Source: Komagataeibacter saccharivorans (GTDB lineage Bacteria > Pseudomonadota > Alphaproteobacteria > Acetobacterales > Acetobacteraceae). From it: a stretch of 64,000 bases of DNA. Location: assembly GCF_003207825.1 (NCBI RefSeq), contig NZ_NKTY01000015.1, forward strand, positions 1 to 64,000, written 5' to 3'. Shown here in pieces: positions 26,995-39,177 of this stretch (positions are counted from its first letter, which is position 1; each line of letters begins with the position of its first letter). Made by a program: the position numbers and the translations under genes. The notes beneath the pieces were generated by a model. That model had not been told where the DNA came from, ran no database searches, and saw nothing but the letters and a program-made list of their open reading frames with translations.

Positions 26995-27924
26995 TCAGTT
27001 GGCTGTGCCGGATGTGGTACTGCCCGGCAGGGTCAGCGTGCCCGGCGGGGGCGAACGGAGCTGGCTGCCTTTGGTCGTCTGTGTGGTTGAACCCGTATCG
27101 TCGGACGGATAGCCCGCGGGGAAGATGGCATCCGGCCCGTCATCTCCCCTAGGGACGGGTTTTGCTGTCGTCTGGGTTGTTGTGGTGGTAGCGGAAGACG
27201 GAGTGCTGTCCGTCGGTCCGCCGCCCAGTGTTACGGAATTACTGTAGGGTGCGACCGCGCCAGAAACCGGTGCGGCGGGGGTGGCTGTTTCCGCACCATC
27301 CAGCGGCTGGGCCGCGACGCTGCCGGGCACCGGTGGCGTGACCAGCCAGTTGCCCAGATTGTTGCGGATCTGGTTTTCCAGTTCCACGCTCATGTCCTGC
27401 AACATCATGTCGGTCAGGGCATTCAGGTTTTCCGGCGTGTCGGTATTGCCGCTTTTCGTTTTCGGGTCATAGGTCCGCGTGACCTGCGCCACGGCATAGC
27501 CCGTGCTGCGCCCATCGGCGGAGGTTACATCCAGATGCACGTTCAGTTGCCCGTCCAGCAGGCCGCCGGGCTGGTGCAGGATGGAGGCCCGGTCGATCGT
27601 CAGCACGCCCTGTCCCCCGCTGCCCGAGGCAATCAGCCTGTCATGCGCCATCTGCCGCAGCGACTGGTCCGGCGGAAAGGGCGCGCGCGCCGACAGGTCG
27701 CCCGGCACTATGCCCGGCTGTCCCCGGTCCACGATGGAGATGGAGGCGACATTCAGATGCAGCGGCGGCTGACTGCTGAACTGTGGCGGGGCAAAGGTGG
27801 TGGTGGGGCGGCTGTCCGCATGGTCGCAGGCGGACAGGGCCATAAGGGGCAGGCTGGCCGCCAGCGCGATACGCAGGCTGCGGCGTAACGGAAGGAGCGA
27901 AAGCGGCGAACGGTTCGGTCGCAT
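26995..27924 (-). CDS. Predicted lipoprotein of unknown function
   Basis: A 309-residue protein with a basic N-terminus, hydrophobic core and lipobox LSAC at about residue 30-33, so it should be lipidated. The mature part has an ordered region (about 55-195) with alternating strands and helices, followed by a low-complexity tail of about 110 residues rich in Thr, Ser, Pro and Gly. Nothing matches a family I can name. It converges on the DsbD-like gene with a 43-base gap and lies about 100 bases upstream of the hslO stop. Confidence 0.72.
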   Translation of the reverse strand: MRPNRSPLSLLPLRRSLRIALAASLPLMALSACDHADSRPTTTFAPPQFSSQPPLHLNVASISIVDRGQPGIVPGDLSARAPFPPDQSLRQMAHDRLIASGSGGQGVLTIDRASILHQPGGLLDGQLNVHLDVTSADGRSTGYAVAQVTRTYDPKTKSGNTDTPENLNALTDMMLQDMSVELENQIRNNLGNWLVTPPVPGSVAAQPLDGAETATPAAPVSGAVAPYSNSVTLGGGPTDSTPSSATTTTTQTTAKPVPRGDDGPDAIFPAGYPSDDTGSTTQTTKGSQLRSPPPGTLTLPGSTTSGTAN

Positions 27925-28025
27925 GAAATATATCCCGATGACGGCTGGCGCGTGCGGCGCGGTCGGTAGATCAGGGGTATGACCGTGCCACGATCCGCGC
28001 CGGGCGCAAAGGGGCAGGTGGCTTT

Positions 28026-28988
28026 TCAGGCCACCTTGCCGCTGATCTCGTCGCGCTGGAAATGGAAACTGTGATTGCAGAAAGAACAGTTCATGCTGAT
28101 CGTTCCTTCCTTCGCCATATGGTCCAGATCATCCAGCGAGAATGTTTCCAGAAGACCCGACAGCCGCGCGCGGGAGCAGCGGCAGCCAAACGCAAGGGCT
28201 CGGGGCTGCCCCACGATCAGCCCTTCCGCATGGAACAGGCGATACAGCAGGTCGGCGGATGAAAGCCGGTCATCCAGCACTTCACGCGCGCTCAGCGTCG
28301 TGGCCAGCGTTGTGGCGGTTTCCCACGCATCATCGCCCTGTTCGGCGCTGAGGGTGGTTTCGATGCCACCGGCCGTGGCGATCTTTTCCATCACCAGCGC
28401 ACCCGCGCGCCAGCCCTGTTCGGTCTTTCCACAGAACAGCCGGACCCAGCAGGCATGCTGTTCGCTGGTAGCGAAGTAATGCGTCGCCATGTCGGACAGG
28501 CTTTCGCCCGTCATTTCGACGATACCCTGATGGATGTCGGTGTCCGGTCCCTGATCGACACTGAAGGCGATATAGCCCTTGCCCAGCAATTCACCCGCCG
28601 TGGGGTTCGGGTTGGTCCTGAGCAGTGCAGCCACCTGTTCATCATCGGAACGGGCGTGAAAACGCAGCGCGCCCGAATCCGTGCAGTCAGCCACCAGCAG
28701 GCTGACCGGGCCATCGCCCTTGGCCTGAAGGGAGAAGGAACCCTGGAATTTCAGCGAGGAGGCAAGCGCCGCCACCAGCGCAAGGGCTTCCCCCGCCAGT
28801 TGCAGCACGGCATCGGGATTGTCGTGGCGCGTCAGCAGGGTATCGGTCAGCACGCCGGGCCGGACAAGGCGGCCGCGAACGGGGCGCTGGTCCAGATAGA
28901 ATGGCACGACGCCCTGCGGCACGACCAGATCGGGCGTGTCAGGACGGCTGGAATCCAGAAAGGCGGGAGAGGAGATATTGGAAGTCAT
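28026..28988 (-). CDS. hslO: Redox-regulated chaperone Hsp33
   Basis: A 320-residue Hsp33 homologue. The C-terminal redox switch is complete: C269 and C271 in GCRCSR, C301 and C304 in NCSFC. Zinc is bound in the reduced inactive form, and oxidation with heat activates holdase function (known for the family). The N-terminal dimer domain is of normal length. It is last in the argD-argF-small ORF series on the minus strand, 45 bases after the small ORF. Confidence 0.95.
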   Translation of the reverse strand: MTSNISSPAFLDSSRPDTPDLVVPQGVVPFYLDQRPVRGRLVRPGVLTDTLLTRHDNPDAVLQLAGEALALVAALASSLKFQGSFSLQAKGDGPVSLLVADCTDSGALRFHARSDDEQVAALLRTNPNPTAGELLGKGYIAFSVDQGPDTDIHQGIVEMTGESLSDMATHYFATSEQHACWVRLFCGKTEQGWRAGALVMEKIATAGGIETTLSAEQGDDAWETATTLATTLSAREVLDDRLSSADLLYRLFHAEGLIVGQPRALAFGCRCSRARLSGLLETFSLDDLDHMAKEGTISMNCSFCNHSFHFQRDEISGKVA

Positions 28989-29033
28989 GGCAGAAACCCG
29001 CGGCAGCGCGCCCGCGTGACGGGCGCGGAATAA

Positions 29034-29354
29034 TCACAGATTGGCGGTAATGTCCGCCTCCAGCGCCGCAAGGCGCTGGTCGAGGTCCTTGACCTGCGCT
29101 GCGGGCAGCAGACCGTTCTCACCTATCGCGGCGATCGCGCGCAGGCGGCAGCGGTCATGTTCCATGTCCAGATCCTGCGTGCGTCCCGCGCCCGCAAGGC
29201 AGTCGAGATAGCCATCGCGTATCGCATCAAGGCGGGTATCGGTAACGGGCAGGGCGGCAAAGATGTCGCGCACGCTCTTTTCCGCCCAGCCGGGAACTTC
29301 CGGCGTATCTTCGGTCGCGGTCGGCAGGGCGGGCTGTTCAGCCGGTCCGGTCAT
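29034..29354 (-). CDS. Small conserved-looking hypothetical protein downstream of argF
   Basis: A 106-residue mostly helical, acidic protein with no signal peptide; two Cys residues occur in the middle (YLDCLAG, HDRCRL). I do not recognise a family. Its ATG overlaps the argF stop by four bases, so it is translated together with ornithine carbamoyltransferase, and hslO follows after 45 bases. The coupling argues that it is a real gene. Confidence 0.65.
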   Translation of the reverse strand: MTGPAEQPALPTATEDTPEVPGWAEKSVRDIFAALPVTDTRLDAIRDGYLDCLAGAGRTQDLDMEHDRCRLRAIAAIGENGLLPAAQVKDLDQRLAALEADITANL

Positions 29355-30337
29355 GCCGTGGGCTCCTTTCCATATTGCTGCCAGTCCTCGCCACACAGCG
29401 CCCAGACAAGAATGCCCTTTTGCGCGTGCAGACGGTTCTCGGCCTCGTCAAACACAACGGAATGCGGGCCTTCAAACACGCTTTCCGTCACCTCTTCCCC
29501 GATATGGGCAGGCAGGCAGTGCAGGAAAAGGGCGTCGGGGGAGGCATGCGCCATAAGCGCTGCATCAACACGGTAGGGTTCGAACGCATTCAGCCGCTGG
29601 TCGGACGCCTTGTCGGACATGCTGACCCATGTATCGGTAATGATCGCATCCGCACCCGCCACGGCGGCCACGGGGTCGGTCGTGACCGTGATATCCGCCC
29701 CCTTGCTGCGTGCCCATGCCACGGCCGCGGGGCTGGGTGCGTGGGTCGGGGGCGTGGCCAGACGCAGGCGGTAGCCGAACAGGGCCGCCGCCTCGATAAA
29801 GGATGTGGCGACATTGTTGCCATCGCCGACCCAGGCCAGCGTGCGGCCGGTGATCGGGCCGCGATGCTCCTCGAACGTCATGATGTCGGCCATGATCTGT
29901 ACCGGATGCGAATCCGGCGTCAGGCCGTTGATGACCGGCACGCTGCTCCACCGCGCAAGCTGGCGCAGGTTTTCCGTCTTGCCGGTGCGCAGCACGATGG
30001 CGTCGACAAAACGCGACAGCACGCGGGCGGTATCGGCAATGCTTTCCCCCCGGCCCAACTGCATGTCCGATGGCGCAAGCAGGATCACGTTGCCGCCAAG
30101 CTGCTGCATGCCGACTTCAAACGACACGCGCGTCCGGGTGGATGGCTTGGACAGCATGAGCCCGAGTGCCCGCCCACGCAGGGGCAGGGCGGGGTGCAGC
30201 GGGCGCGCGCGCTTATGCTGCATGCGCTTGATGCCCACGGCCACATCCAGAATGGTGCGCAGGGTGGAGGCGTCCAGATCCTTGAGGTCAAGGAAATGGC
30301 GGGGGATCAGGGTATCGGGTGACTGAAGCGCGTTCAT
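29351..30337 (-). CDS. argF: Ornithine carbamoyltransferase
   Basis: A 328-residue enzyme making citrulline from ornithine and carbamoyl phosphate. The carbamoyl phosphate loop STRTR is at 66-70 and HCLPAH near the C-terminus binds ornithine, both intact. The start at 30337 ([10 protein letters not shown]) removes a 68-residue upstream extension that lies inside argD. It overlaps the argD stop by four bases. Confidence 0.97.
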   Translation of the reverse strand: MNALQSPDTLIPRHFLDLKDLDASTLRTILDVAVGIKRMQHKRARPLHPALPLRGRALGLMLSKPSTRTRVSFEVGMQQLGGNVILLAPSDMQLGRGESIADTARVLSRFVDAIVLRTGKTENLRQLARWSSVPVINGLTPDSHPVQIMADIMTFEEHRGPITGRTLAWVGDGNNVATSFIEAAALFGYRLRLATPPTHAPSPAAVAWARSKGADITVTTDPVAAVAGADAIITDTWVSMSDKASDQRLNAFEPYRVDAALMAHASPDALFLHCLPAHIGEEVTESVFEGPHSVVFDEAENRLHAQKGILVWALCGEDWQQYGKEPTA

Positions 30338-31542
30338 GCCACATTCTCCGGCTTGGCCGTCGCGGCCAGATGGGCACGCACGCGCTGCGCGGCCCGGTCC
30401 AGCATGGACAGCGCGTCCGTGCAGTCGGCTTCGGTTACGGTCAGGGGGGGCAGCATGCGCAGCACGTTGTCGCCAGCCGTGACGCTCAGCATGCCTTCCG
30501 CAAGGGCGGCATTCTGCACGGTGGCCACATCGGCCTTGCATTTCAGGCCGATCAGCAGGCCAAGCCCGCGCCGCCCGGTAAAGATGTCAGGATGGGTGGC
30601 CACCAGCCGGTCAAAGCCCGCGTCAAGCTGCGCCGCCCGGTCACGCACGTCCGCAAGGAAGCCGGGCGCAAGCAGGATGTCCAGCACCGCATTGGCGGCG
30701 GCGCATGCCAGCGGGCTGCCGCCAAACGTGGTGCCATGGCTGCCCGGCGTCATGTGCCTTGCAATGGTTTCGGTCGTAAGCACCGCCCCCATGGGGAAGC
30801 CCCCGGCGATGCCCTTGGCGGTGGACAGGATATCGGGCGTGATGTCCGACCATTCATAGGCGAACAGACGCCCGCTGCGGCCCATGCCGGACTGGACTTC
30901 ATCCACGCCCAGAAACAGGCCGTATTCATCACATGCCGCCCGCAGTTCCTGCATGAAGCGCGGGGTGGCGGCATTGATGCCGCTTTCGCCCTGCACCGGC
31001 TCGACCATGATGCCTGCGGTTTCCGCCGTAATGACGTCACGCACGGCGTTCATGTTGTTCAGCGGCACATGATCGAAGCCCTCGACCCGCGGGCCGAAGC
31101 CGTCAAGGTATTTGGGATTGCCCGTGGCCGACAGTGTCGCAAGCGTGCGCCCGTGGAATGCGCCATTGAAGCAGATGATGCGCGTGCGCTCGGGGTGGCC
31201 GGACTTGGCCTGCGCGCGGCGGATCATCTTGATCATGCCTTCATTGGCTTCCGCGCCGGAATTGCAGAAGAAGGCGGTGTCCGCAAAGCTGTTGGCGACA
31301 AGCCGCGCGGCCAGCCGTTCGGCCTGCGGCACGCGGTACAGGTTGGACACGTGCATGACGCGCTGCGCCTGCTGCGTGATCGCGTCCACCAGATGCGGGT
31401 TGTTATGACCGACCGAGGATGTGGCTATGCCCGATCCGAAGTCCAGGAATCGTCGTCCGTCCACCGTGTACAGCCAGGCACCTTCGCCGCGCTCGAAAGC
31501 GAGGTCGGCGCGATTGTAGTTTGGCATCAGGGCGGGAATCAT
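30334..31542 (-). CDS. argD: Acetylornithine aminotransferase
   Basis: A 402-residue class III PLP aminotransferase for arginine synthesis (and possibly succinyldiaminopimelate in lysine synthesis). The PLP lysine is K243 in STAKGIAGG, and the cofactor-binding GSGIATSS and NSGAEANEG are present. ATG 31542 has AAGG eight bases upstream and is favoured over an in-frame TTG at 31557. Its leader contains a hairpin inside a short upstream open frame. argD heads the argD-argF-small ORF-hslO series. Confidence 0.96.
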   Translation of the reverse strand: MIPALMPNYNRADLAFERGEGAWLYTVDGRRFLDFGSGIATSSVGHNNPHLVDAITQQAQRVMHVSNLYRVPQAERLAARLVANSFADTAFFCNSGAEANEGMIKMIRRAQAKSGHPERTRIICFNGAFHGRTLATLSATGNPKYLDGFGPRVEGFDHVPLNNMNAVRDVITAETAGIMVEPVQGESGINAATPRFMQELRAACDEYGLFLGVDEVQSGMGRSGRLFAYEWSDITPDILSTAKGIAGGFPMGAVLTTETIARHMTPGSHGTTFGGSPLACAAANAVLDILLAPGFLADVRDRAAQLDAGFDRLVATHPDIFTGRRGLGLLIGLKCKADVATVQNAALAEGMLSVTAGDNVLRMLPPLTVTEADCTDALSMLDRAAQRVRAHLAATAKPENVA

Positions 31543-31564
31543 GGATTGGCCTTGCAACTTCGGT

Positions 31565-31687
31565 TCAAAGAAAAAGGATGGCGGGTTCAGAAACGAAAAC
31601 GGCCCACCGCCGAGGGGGTGGGCATATTTCTTTCCCGATTTTCCAGATCATGCGCGGATGCGATTCGCACGGCATCCGGCTGCGCAT
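31565..31687 (-). other. Possible upstream open reading frame in the argD leader
   Basis: An ATG at 31687 opens a 40-codon frame that stops 22 bases before argD. It contains five arginine codons, including a CGG CGG pair, and spans the leader hairpin. Its ribosome site is weak. It could act as a regulatory leader peptide, or be chance; there is no proof of translation. Confidence 0.25.
31602..31623 (-). promoter_or_regulatory. Terminator-like hairpin in the argD leader
   Basis: On the minus strand GCCCACC (31623-31617) pairs with GGTGGGC (31608-31602) around an eight-base loop, then CGTTTTCGTTTC follows. The structure lies about 60 bases before the argD ATG, so it may attenuate or stabilise the arg transcript. 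On the plus strand it is also followed by a T-rich stretch but no plus-strand gene ends here. Confidence 0.4.
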
Positions 31688-31832
31688 TTTGACCCGGAAG
31701 CGCAAGAGAATATGGGCCACGGGGGCGAAATGCAACCTTAACCCCGTTTTCCCCTGTGTTTGCGCCATGGCTGCCATCCGCCAGCCTGCCGGGTATGGGC
31801 GGGGACGGCCGGATTGTGGCACAGTGCCGGTT

Positions 31833-32474
31833 ATGGTGGCCCGTTCTTCCCGTTCCGCTCCCCGCCCGCTTCCGCCCGCCCCGGATGGCGCCGTGCTGCG
31901 CGCGGTCGCGCTGGCATATCTGGCGCGCTTTTCCGCCACGCGGGCCGCTGTGGAACAGACACTCGTGCGGCATGTGGACCGCTGGGTCCGTCGCGCCATC
32001 GCCAGTGGCATGGAAGTGGATGCGGCCAGCCAGGCCGTCATGCCCGCCCGTGAGCTGATCCCGGGCATCGTTGCCGACATGGAAGGGCTGGGCGCGGTGG
32101 ATGATGCCCGTTTTTCCGAATTCCGTGCCCGTTCCCTTGCCCGTGCCGGACGATCGCGCCGCATGGTCGCGGCCCATCTGGGCGCGCGCGGCGTGGATGA
32201 GGCCACGGCAGGGCAGGCGATGGAGGAAGCGCTGGGCGCGCGCGACGGGGAAGGACGCGAGACGGAACTGGCGGCGGCGCTGGTATTCGTGCGCAAGCGT
32301 CGCGCCGGGCCATTCCTGCGCCCCGATGCGGATGAAGATGAAGCCGCGCAGCGCTACCGGCGTGCGATGGACGCCATGGCGCGGGCGGGGTTTGCCCGCG
32401 ATACCGCGCGGCAGGCCCTTGATATGGATGTGAGTGAGGCGGAGGACAGGATCATGCGCATGAGGTCGGCATGA
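31833..32474 (+). CDS. recX: RecX-family regulatory protein
   Basis: A 213-residue protein built of three-helix RecX repeats; LGAVDDARFSEFRARSLARAGRSRRMVAAHL is the best conserved part (positions about 86-116). RecX proteins bind and inhibit RecA filaments. Length is greater than in E. coli (166) but within the family. recA is not in the window. The ATG gives MVARSSRS, and an upstream open extension is rejected. The next gene starts inside its stop codon (ATGA). Confidence 0.85.
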   Translation: MVARSSRSAPRPLPPAPDGAVLRAVALAYLARFSATRAAVEQTLVRHVDRWVRRAIASGMEVDAASQAVMPARELIPGIVADMEGLGAVDDARFSEFRARSLARAGRSRRMVAAHLGARGVDEATAGQAMEEALGARDGEGRETELAAALVFVRKRRAGPFLRPDADEDEAAQRYRRAMDAMARAGFARDTARQALDMDVSEAEDRIMRMRSA

Positions 32475-32923
32475 AGGCCGTGCTGGCGCGGGCGGTGGCG
32501 GGTGGCCTGCTGCTGTCGCTTGCGGCCTGCGCGGGCGGGGGATGGCACGGGGCGGTGCAGTGCGCGCCCTATGCGCGTGAGATCACGCATGTCCAGCTTA
32601 GCGGGGATGCGGCGTCATGGTGGGGACAGGCGCGGGGCCGTTATCCACGCGGCAGTGCGCCCGCGCCCGGCGCCGTGCTGGTGTTCCGTTCGACGGGCCG
32701 GCTGCCTGCGGGGCATGTGTCGGTCGTGCGCGCGGTTCGCGGCCCGCGGGAAGTGCTGGTGGATCAGGCCAACTGGGTGCCGGGCCGAATCGGCCACGGT
32801 GAACCGGTGGTCGATGTATCGGGGCGCAATGACTGGTCGCGGGTGAAGGTTTGGTGGTCCCCCATTCACGATATGGGTAAAACCGTCTATCCTGCATATG
32901 GATTTATCCTGCCGACGGGTTGA
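32471..32923 (+). CDS. CHAP-domain lipoprotein, putative peptidoglycan amidase/endopeptidase
   Basis: A 150-residue protein with a lipobox LAAC (lipid Cys20). A compact CHAP (NlpC/P60-like) domain has the predicted nucleophile C31 in VQCAPYARE, histidine H82 in PAGHVSVV and a polar third residue at VDQAN (N101). Such enzymes cut peptidoglycan. The domain begins only about ten residues after the lipid anchor, so it should sit right at the membrane. Its ATG overlaps the recX stop by four bases, an unusual pairing. Confidence 0.83.
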   Translation: MKAVLARAVAGGLLLSLAACAGGGWHGAVQCAPYAREITHVQLSGDAASWWGQARGRYPRGSAPAPGAVLVFRSTGRLPAGHVSVVRAVRGPREVLVDQANWVPGRIGHGEPVVDVSGRNDWSRVKVWWSPIHDMGKTVYPAYGFILPTG

Positions 32924-33055
32924 ACGGGCCGACATGGGTGCTTGCATATCATGGGGCGTCCCCTCACATAGGCGGAGTAAGGGCAGGTCGCCTGCCGTAT
33001 CGGATGGCGGGCGGAAAACGGCATTTTGCGTCATGGACGCGGATTGGGGAATGCA

Positions 33056-33301
33056 ATGGGTAGCTTGAGCTGGGGACATTGGCTGATCGTGCTGGCCGTG
33101 GTGCTGGTACTGTTCGGCGGCGGCGGCAAGATCAGTTCGCTCATGGGCGACATGGCGCGCGGGATCAAGTCGTTCAAGAAAAACATGGCTGATGACGCGC
33201 CGGATGCCCCGGTTCCGACGGGCCACATCCAGGGACCGGGCAAGGAAACGGACGCCTCCTTTACCGAAAGCCCGCAGCGTTCCGCCAATAACGCGAAATG
33301 A
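33056..33301 (+). CDS. tatA: Sec-independent translocase subunit TatA
   Basis: An 81-residue TatA/E-like protein: a single N-terminal transmembrane helix ([19 protein letters not shown]), an amphipathic helix ([15 protein letters not shown]) and a polar tail. The FG hinge and the GxxFKK-like segment match TatA rather than TatB. It forms the pore for folded proteins with TatBC, which are not adjacent. ATG 33056 with GGGGA upstream is preferred over an in-frame start at 33026. Confidence 0.9.
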   Translation: MGSLSWGHWLIVLAVVLVLFGGGGKISSLMGDMARGIKSFKKNMADDAPDAPVPTGHIQGPGKETDASFTESPQRSANNAK

Positions 33302-33347
33302 CAGGGGCCGCGTCCGTGCATGACACGGCGCGTGGATGAAGGGTCTA

Positions 33348-33971
33348 ATGGATAAAGCAGTGTTTCCCGCAGGCGCTTACTGTCGGGCGGTAGAGGGGAT
33401 TATTGCCGCGGGCCAGCGCATGGACCGCCATGGCTGGGTTCCGGCCACCGCGGGCAATATCAGCATCCGCCTGCCCGATGGCAATCTGGCCATCACCCGT
33501 TCCGGCGGCCACAAGGGGCTGCTGGGGGCCGATGGGGTGATCGCGGTGGACATGGCGGGGGTACCTCTCAACGCAGGTGACCGTCCCAGTGCCGAAACCC
33601 TGCTGCATTGCCAGATTTATGCCCATGACCCGCAAGCCGGTGCCGTGCTGCATGGGCATTCCGTCGCCTCTACCGTGCTGTCGATGCTGGGCGGTGACGC
33701 GCTGGTGCTTGAAGGTTACGAAGTCCAGAAGGTCTTTGCCGGGCAGACGACGCATGATGCCCGCGTGCATGTCCCCATATTCGACAACGATCAGGATATT
33801 GCCCGCCTCTCCCGCGTCGTGGCCCCGCATCTTGATGGCATGCGCGCGGGCTATATCATTCGCGGGCATGGGGTCTATGTGTGGGGGGCGGACATGGACA
33901 CCGCCCTTGCGCGCCTTGAGGGGCTGGAGTTCCTGCTGGCCTGTGAACTGGAAAAGAGGAAATTCGGATGA
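33348..33971 (+). CDS. mtnB: Methylthioribulose-1-phosphate dehydratase
   Basis: A 207-residue class II aldolase-fold zinc enzyme of methionine salvage. Zinc ligands HGH in VLHGHSVAST and a further His in IRGHGVYVWG are intact; the GNISIRLPDG and SGGHKG loops bind the substrate. Start at 33348 (MDKAVFP) or four codons upstream. It overlaps mtnD by four bases and forms mtnB-mtnD-mtnC. Confidence 0.93.
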   Translation: MDKAVFPAGAYCRAVEGIIAAGQRMDRHGWVPATAGNISIRLPDGNLAITRSGGHKGLLGADGVIAVDMAGVPLNAGDRPSAETLLHCQIYAHDPQAGAVLHGHSVASTVLSMLGGDALVLEGYEVQKVFAGQTTHDARVHVPIFDNDQDIARLSRVVAPHLDGMRAGYIIRGHGVYVWGADMDTALARLEGLEFLLACELEKRKFG

Positions 33972-34510
33972 GCGTCCTCGATGTCTATGCCGATAACAAT
34001 CCCGGTACCGCCATCATCCACCTGACCGATCCCGCGCGGATTGCAGGCGAGCTTGCAGCCATCGGCGTGCGCTTCGAACGGTGGGACAGCCCCGTCGTTC
34101 CGCCGCGCGATGCGCCGGAAGCCGAGGTGCTTGCCGCCTATCGGCCCTATCTTGACCAGTTGATGGGGGAAACGGGGGCCGGTTCGGCCGATGTGCTGCG
34201 CGTTGGTCCCGATACCGAAGGCTGGGCGCAGGCGCGCAGGAAGTTCCTGTCGGAACATGTCCATAGCGAGGACGAAGTCCGTTTCTTCGTGCATGGTCAG
34301 GGGAATTTCATTCTGCACGTGAATGACCGTGTCTATAATGTGTGCTGCACGGCGCGTGACCTGATTTCGGTCCCGGCGGGCACGCCGCACTGGTTTGACG
34401 GCGGGACCACGCCCGATTTCGTGACCCTGCGGATTTTTACCAATACCGATGGCTGGATTGCCCAGTATACCGGAAGTGACATCGCGGCCAGCTTCAGCCC
34501 CGAAGCCTGA
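33968..34510 (+). CDS. mtnD: Acireductone dioxygenase
   Basis: A 180-residue cupin that oxidises acireductone to 2-keto-4-methylthiobutyrate and formate (iron form). The metal ligands are H97, H99 and E103 in EHVHSEDEVRFF and H141 in PHWFD, all present. The bound metal decides the product, and this cannot be read from sequence. The start overlaps the mtnB stop by four bases. Confidence 0.96.
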   Translation: MSVLDVYADNNPGTAIIHLTDPARIAGELAAIGVRFERWDSPVVPPRDAPEAEVLAAYRPYLDQLMGETGAGSADVLRVGPDTEGWAQARRKFLSEHVHSEDEVRFFVHGQGNFILHVNDRVYNVCCTARDLISVPAGTPHWFDGGTTPDFVTLRIFTNTDGWIAQYTGSDIAASFSPEA

Positions 34511-34533
34511 ACCGTATTGAGGGAGATGAGAAC

Positions 34534-35250
34534 GTGACCCAGGCCACGCAGCCGCCCGTCCGTGCGGTGCTGCTGGATATTGAGGGAACGACCATACCGG
34601 TTTCCTTCGTCCATGACATCCTGTTTCCCTATGCGCGCAAGGCGCTGCCTGAACTGCTGCGCAGTCATGGCGATGACCCCACCGTTCAGGCGCAGATAGC
34701 AGAAATCGCCCGTCTGGCCCCCGGCGTGGCCCCCCTGCGCCAGCTTGAGGCATGGATGGATGCGGATGCGAAGGTCGCGCCGCTCAAGGCATTGCAGGGC
34801 ATGGTCTGGGCGCAGGGTTATGCCGATGGCGCGCTCAAGGCCACGCTGTATCCCGATGTGGTGCCAGCCCTGCGCTGCTGGGCGGCGGCAGGGCTGGCGC
34901 TGGCGGTCTATTCCTCCGGTTCCGTCGCGGCGCAGAAGCTGATCTATGGTCATACCACCGAAGGCGACCTGAGCAGCGTGTTCGTGGGTTTTTACGACCT
35001 GCAGATGGGCGGCAAGCGCGATGCGGAAAGCTATCGCCGCATTGTGGATGATGCGCGGTGGAATGCGGGTGATGTCCTGTTCCTGTCCGATGTGGTGGCC
35101 GAACTGGATGCCGCCGCCAGCGCTGGCTTGCGCACCTGCCAGATCGCCCGGCCCGAGGACGGAACCCGGCCCGGAACCACCCATCCGGTCGCCGTGACGC
35201 TGGCGGAGGTGGCCGCCCGCTTCGGACTGCCGCATCCGGAGGCGGTATGA
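34534..35250 (+). CDS. mtnC: Enolase-phosphatase E1
   Basis: A 238-residue HAD-superfamily bifunctional enzyme that enolises and dephosphorylates diketomethylthiopentyl-1-phosphate to the acireductone used by MtnD. Motif I is LLDIEGTT (nucleophile D15), motif II VYSSGS and motif III LFLSDVVAELDAA. A GAGGGAGATGAG ribosome-site region precedes the ATG. Its stop overlaps the ribF start by four bases. mtnA and other salvage genes must lie elsewhere. Confidence 0.95.
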   Translation: MTQATQPPVRAVLLDIEGTTIPVSFVHDILFPYARKALPELLRSHGDDPTVQAQIAEIARLAPGVAPLRQLEAWMDADAKVAPLKALQGMVWAQGYADGALKATLYPDVVPALRCWAAAGLALAVYSSGSVAAQKLIYGHTTEGDLSSVFVGFYDLQMGGKRDAESYRRIVDDARWNAGDVLFLSDVVAELDAAASAGLRTCQIARPEDGTRPGTTHPVAVTLAEVAARFGLPHPEAV

Positions 35251-36206
35251 AGGCGCATCTGCATACGGACTGGCGCAATATTCCCGATGCCGCGCGGGGC
35301 GCCGTCGCGGCACTGGGCAATTTTGACGGGGTCCATCTGGGGCACGCCCACCTGCTTCATACGCTGCATGCGGCCCGTCCCGATCGGGAACTGGCGGTTG
35401 TGACGTTCGAGCCGCATCCGCGCGAACTGTTCCGCCCGCAGGACCCGCCCTTCCGGCTGACCCTGCCGCAGGAACGTTTCGCCGCCCTGTCCGCGCTTGG
35501 CGTAAAACACGTATTCCAGATCCCGTTCGACCAGACCTTCAGCGCGATGAGCGCGGAAAGCTTCGTGACCCGTGTGCTGCACGAAAGCCTTGGCCTGACC
35601 CATATCGCATGCGGCACCGACTTTGCGTTTGGTCACCGCAGGCGGGGCAATGTCGATTTCCTGACCGAACAGACCGAGGAACTGGGCATCGGCCTGACCG
35701 TGGCCCCGCCGCTGGCCGATGCGCTGGGGCCTTATTCCTCCAGCCGTATCCGCAGGCTGCTGCAGGATGGTTACCCCGAACGCGCGGCGGAGGAGCTGGG
35801 CCGCCCGTGGTCGATTCGCGGCGTGGTCCAGCATGGGGACAAGCGCGGTCGGCTGCTGGGCTTTCCCACGGCCAACATAGCCCTGGGCCGTCATCTGGAA
35901 CCCGCGCGCGGGGTCTATGCCGTCAGCGTGCGCATGGCCGATGGCACGGTATGCCCCGGTGTCGCCAATATCGGTCGCCGCCCCACCATCAATGACGGGC
36001 AGGAAAGCAGGCTGGAAGTCCATCTGCTGGGCTTCTCGGGCGATCTGTATGGGCAGACGCTGTCGGTTGCGCTGCATACGCTGCTGCGCGCCGAACGCCG
36101 CTTTGACGGGCTGGACGCCCTGAAAGAACAGATCGCGCGGGATTCGGAACAGGCGACAGCCTACCTGTCGGCCCACCAGTTCGGCACCATTGTGTCCAGA
36201 ACTTGA
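35247..36206 (+). CDS. ribF: Bifunctional riboflavin kinase / FAD synthetase
   Basis: A 319-residue enzyme making FMN and then FAD. The N-terminal nucleotidyltransferase domain has ALGNFDGVHLGH, the C-terminal kinase domain has GRLLGFPTANIAL and NIGRRPTI. Length is standard. It starts at the mtnC stop (ATGA) and precedes ileS by about 90 bases; the ribF-ileS-lspA order is common in Proteobacteria. Confidence 0.96.
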   Translation: MKAHLHTDWRNIPDAARGAVAALGNFDGVHLGHAHLLHTLHAARPDRELAVVTFEPHPRELFRPQDPPFRLTLPQERFAALSALGVKHVFQIPFDQTFSAMSAESFVTRVLHESLGLTHIACGTDFAFGHRRRGNVDFLTEQTEELGIGLTVAPPLADALGPYSSSRIRRLLQDGYPERAAEELGRPWSIRGVVQHGDKRGRLLGFPTANIALGRHLEPARGVYAVSVRMADGTVCPGVANIGRRPTINDGQESRLEVHLLGFSGDLYGQTLSVALHTLLRAERRFDGLDALKEQIARDSEQATAYLSAHQFGTIVSRT

Positions 36207-36298
36207 CCACCCGCCTTTGCGGTCCCCATAAGGTTGCCCTGCGCGCGGGCCGGTAGCGGTCCCGTATGCTTCCCCTTGCCAGAAGAACAGAACAGGCC

Positions 36299-39172
<2,874 letters not shown>

Positions 39173-39177
39173 GCGCG

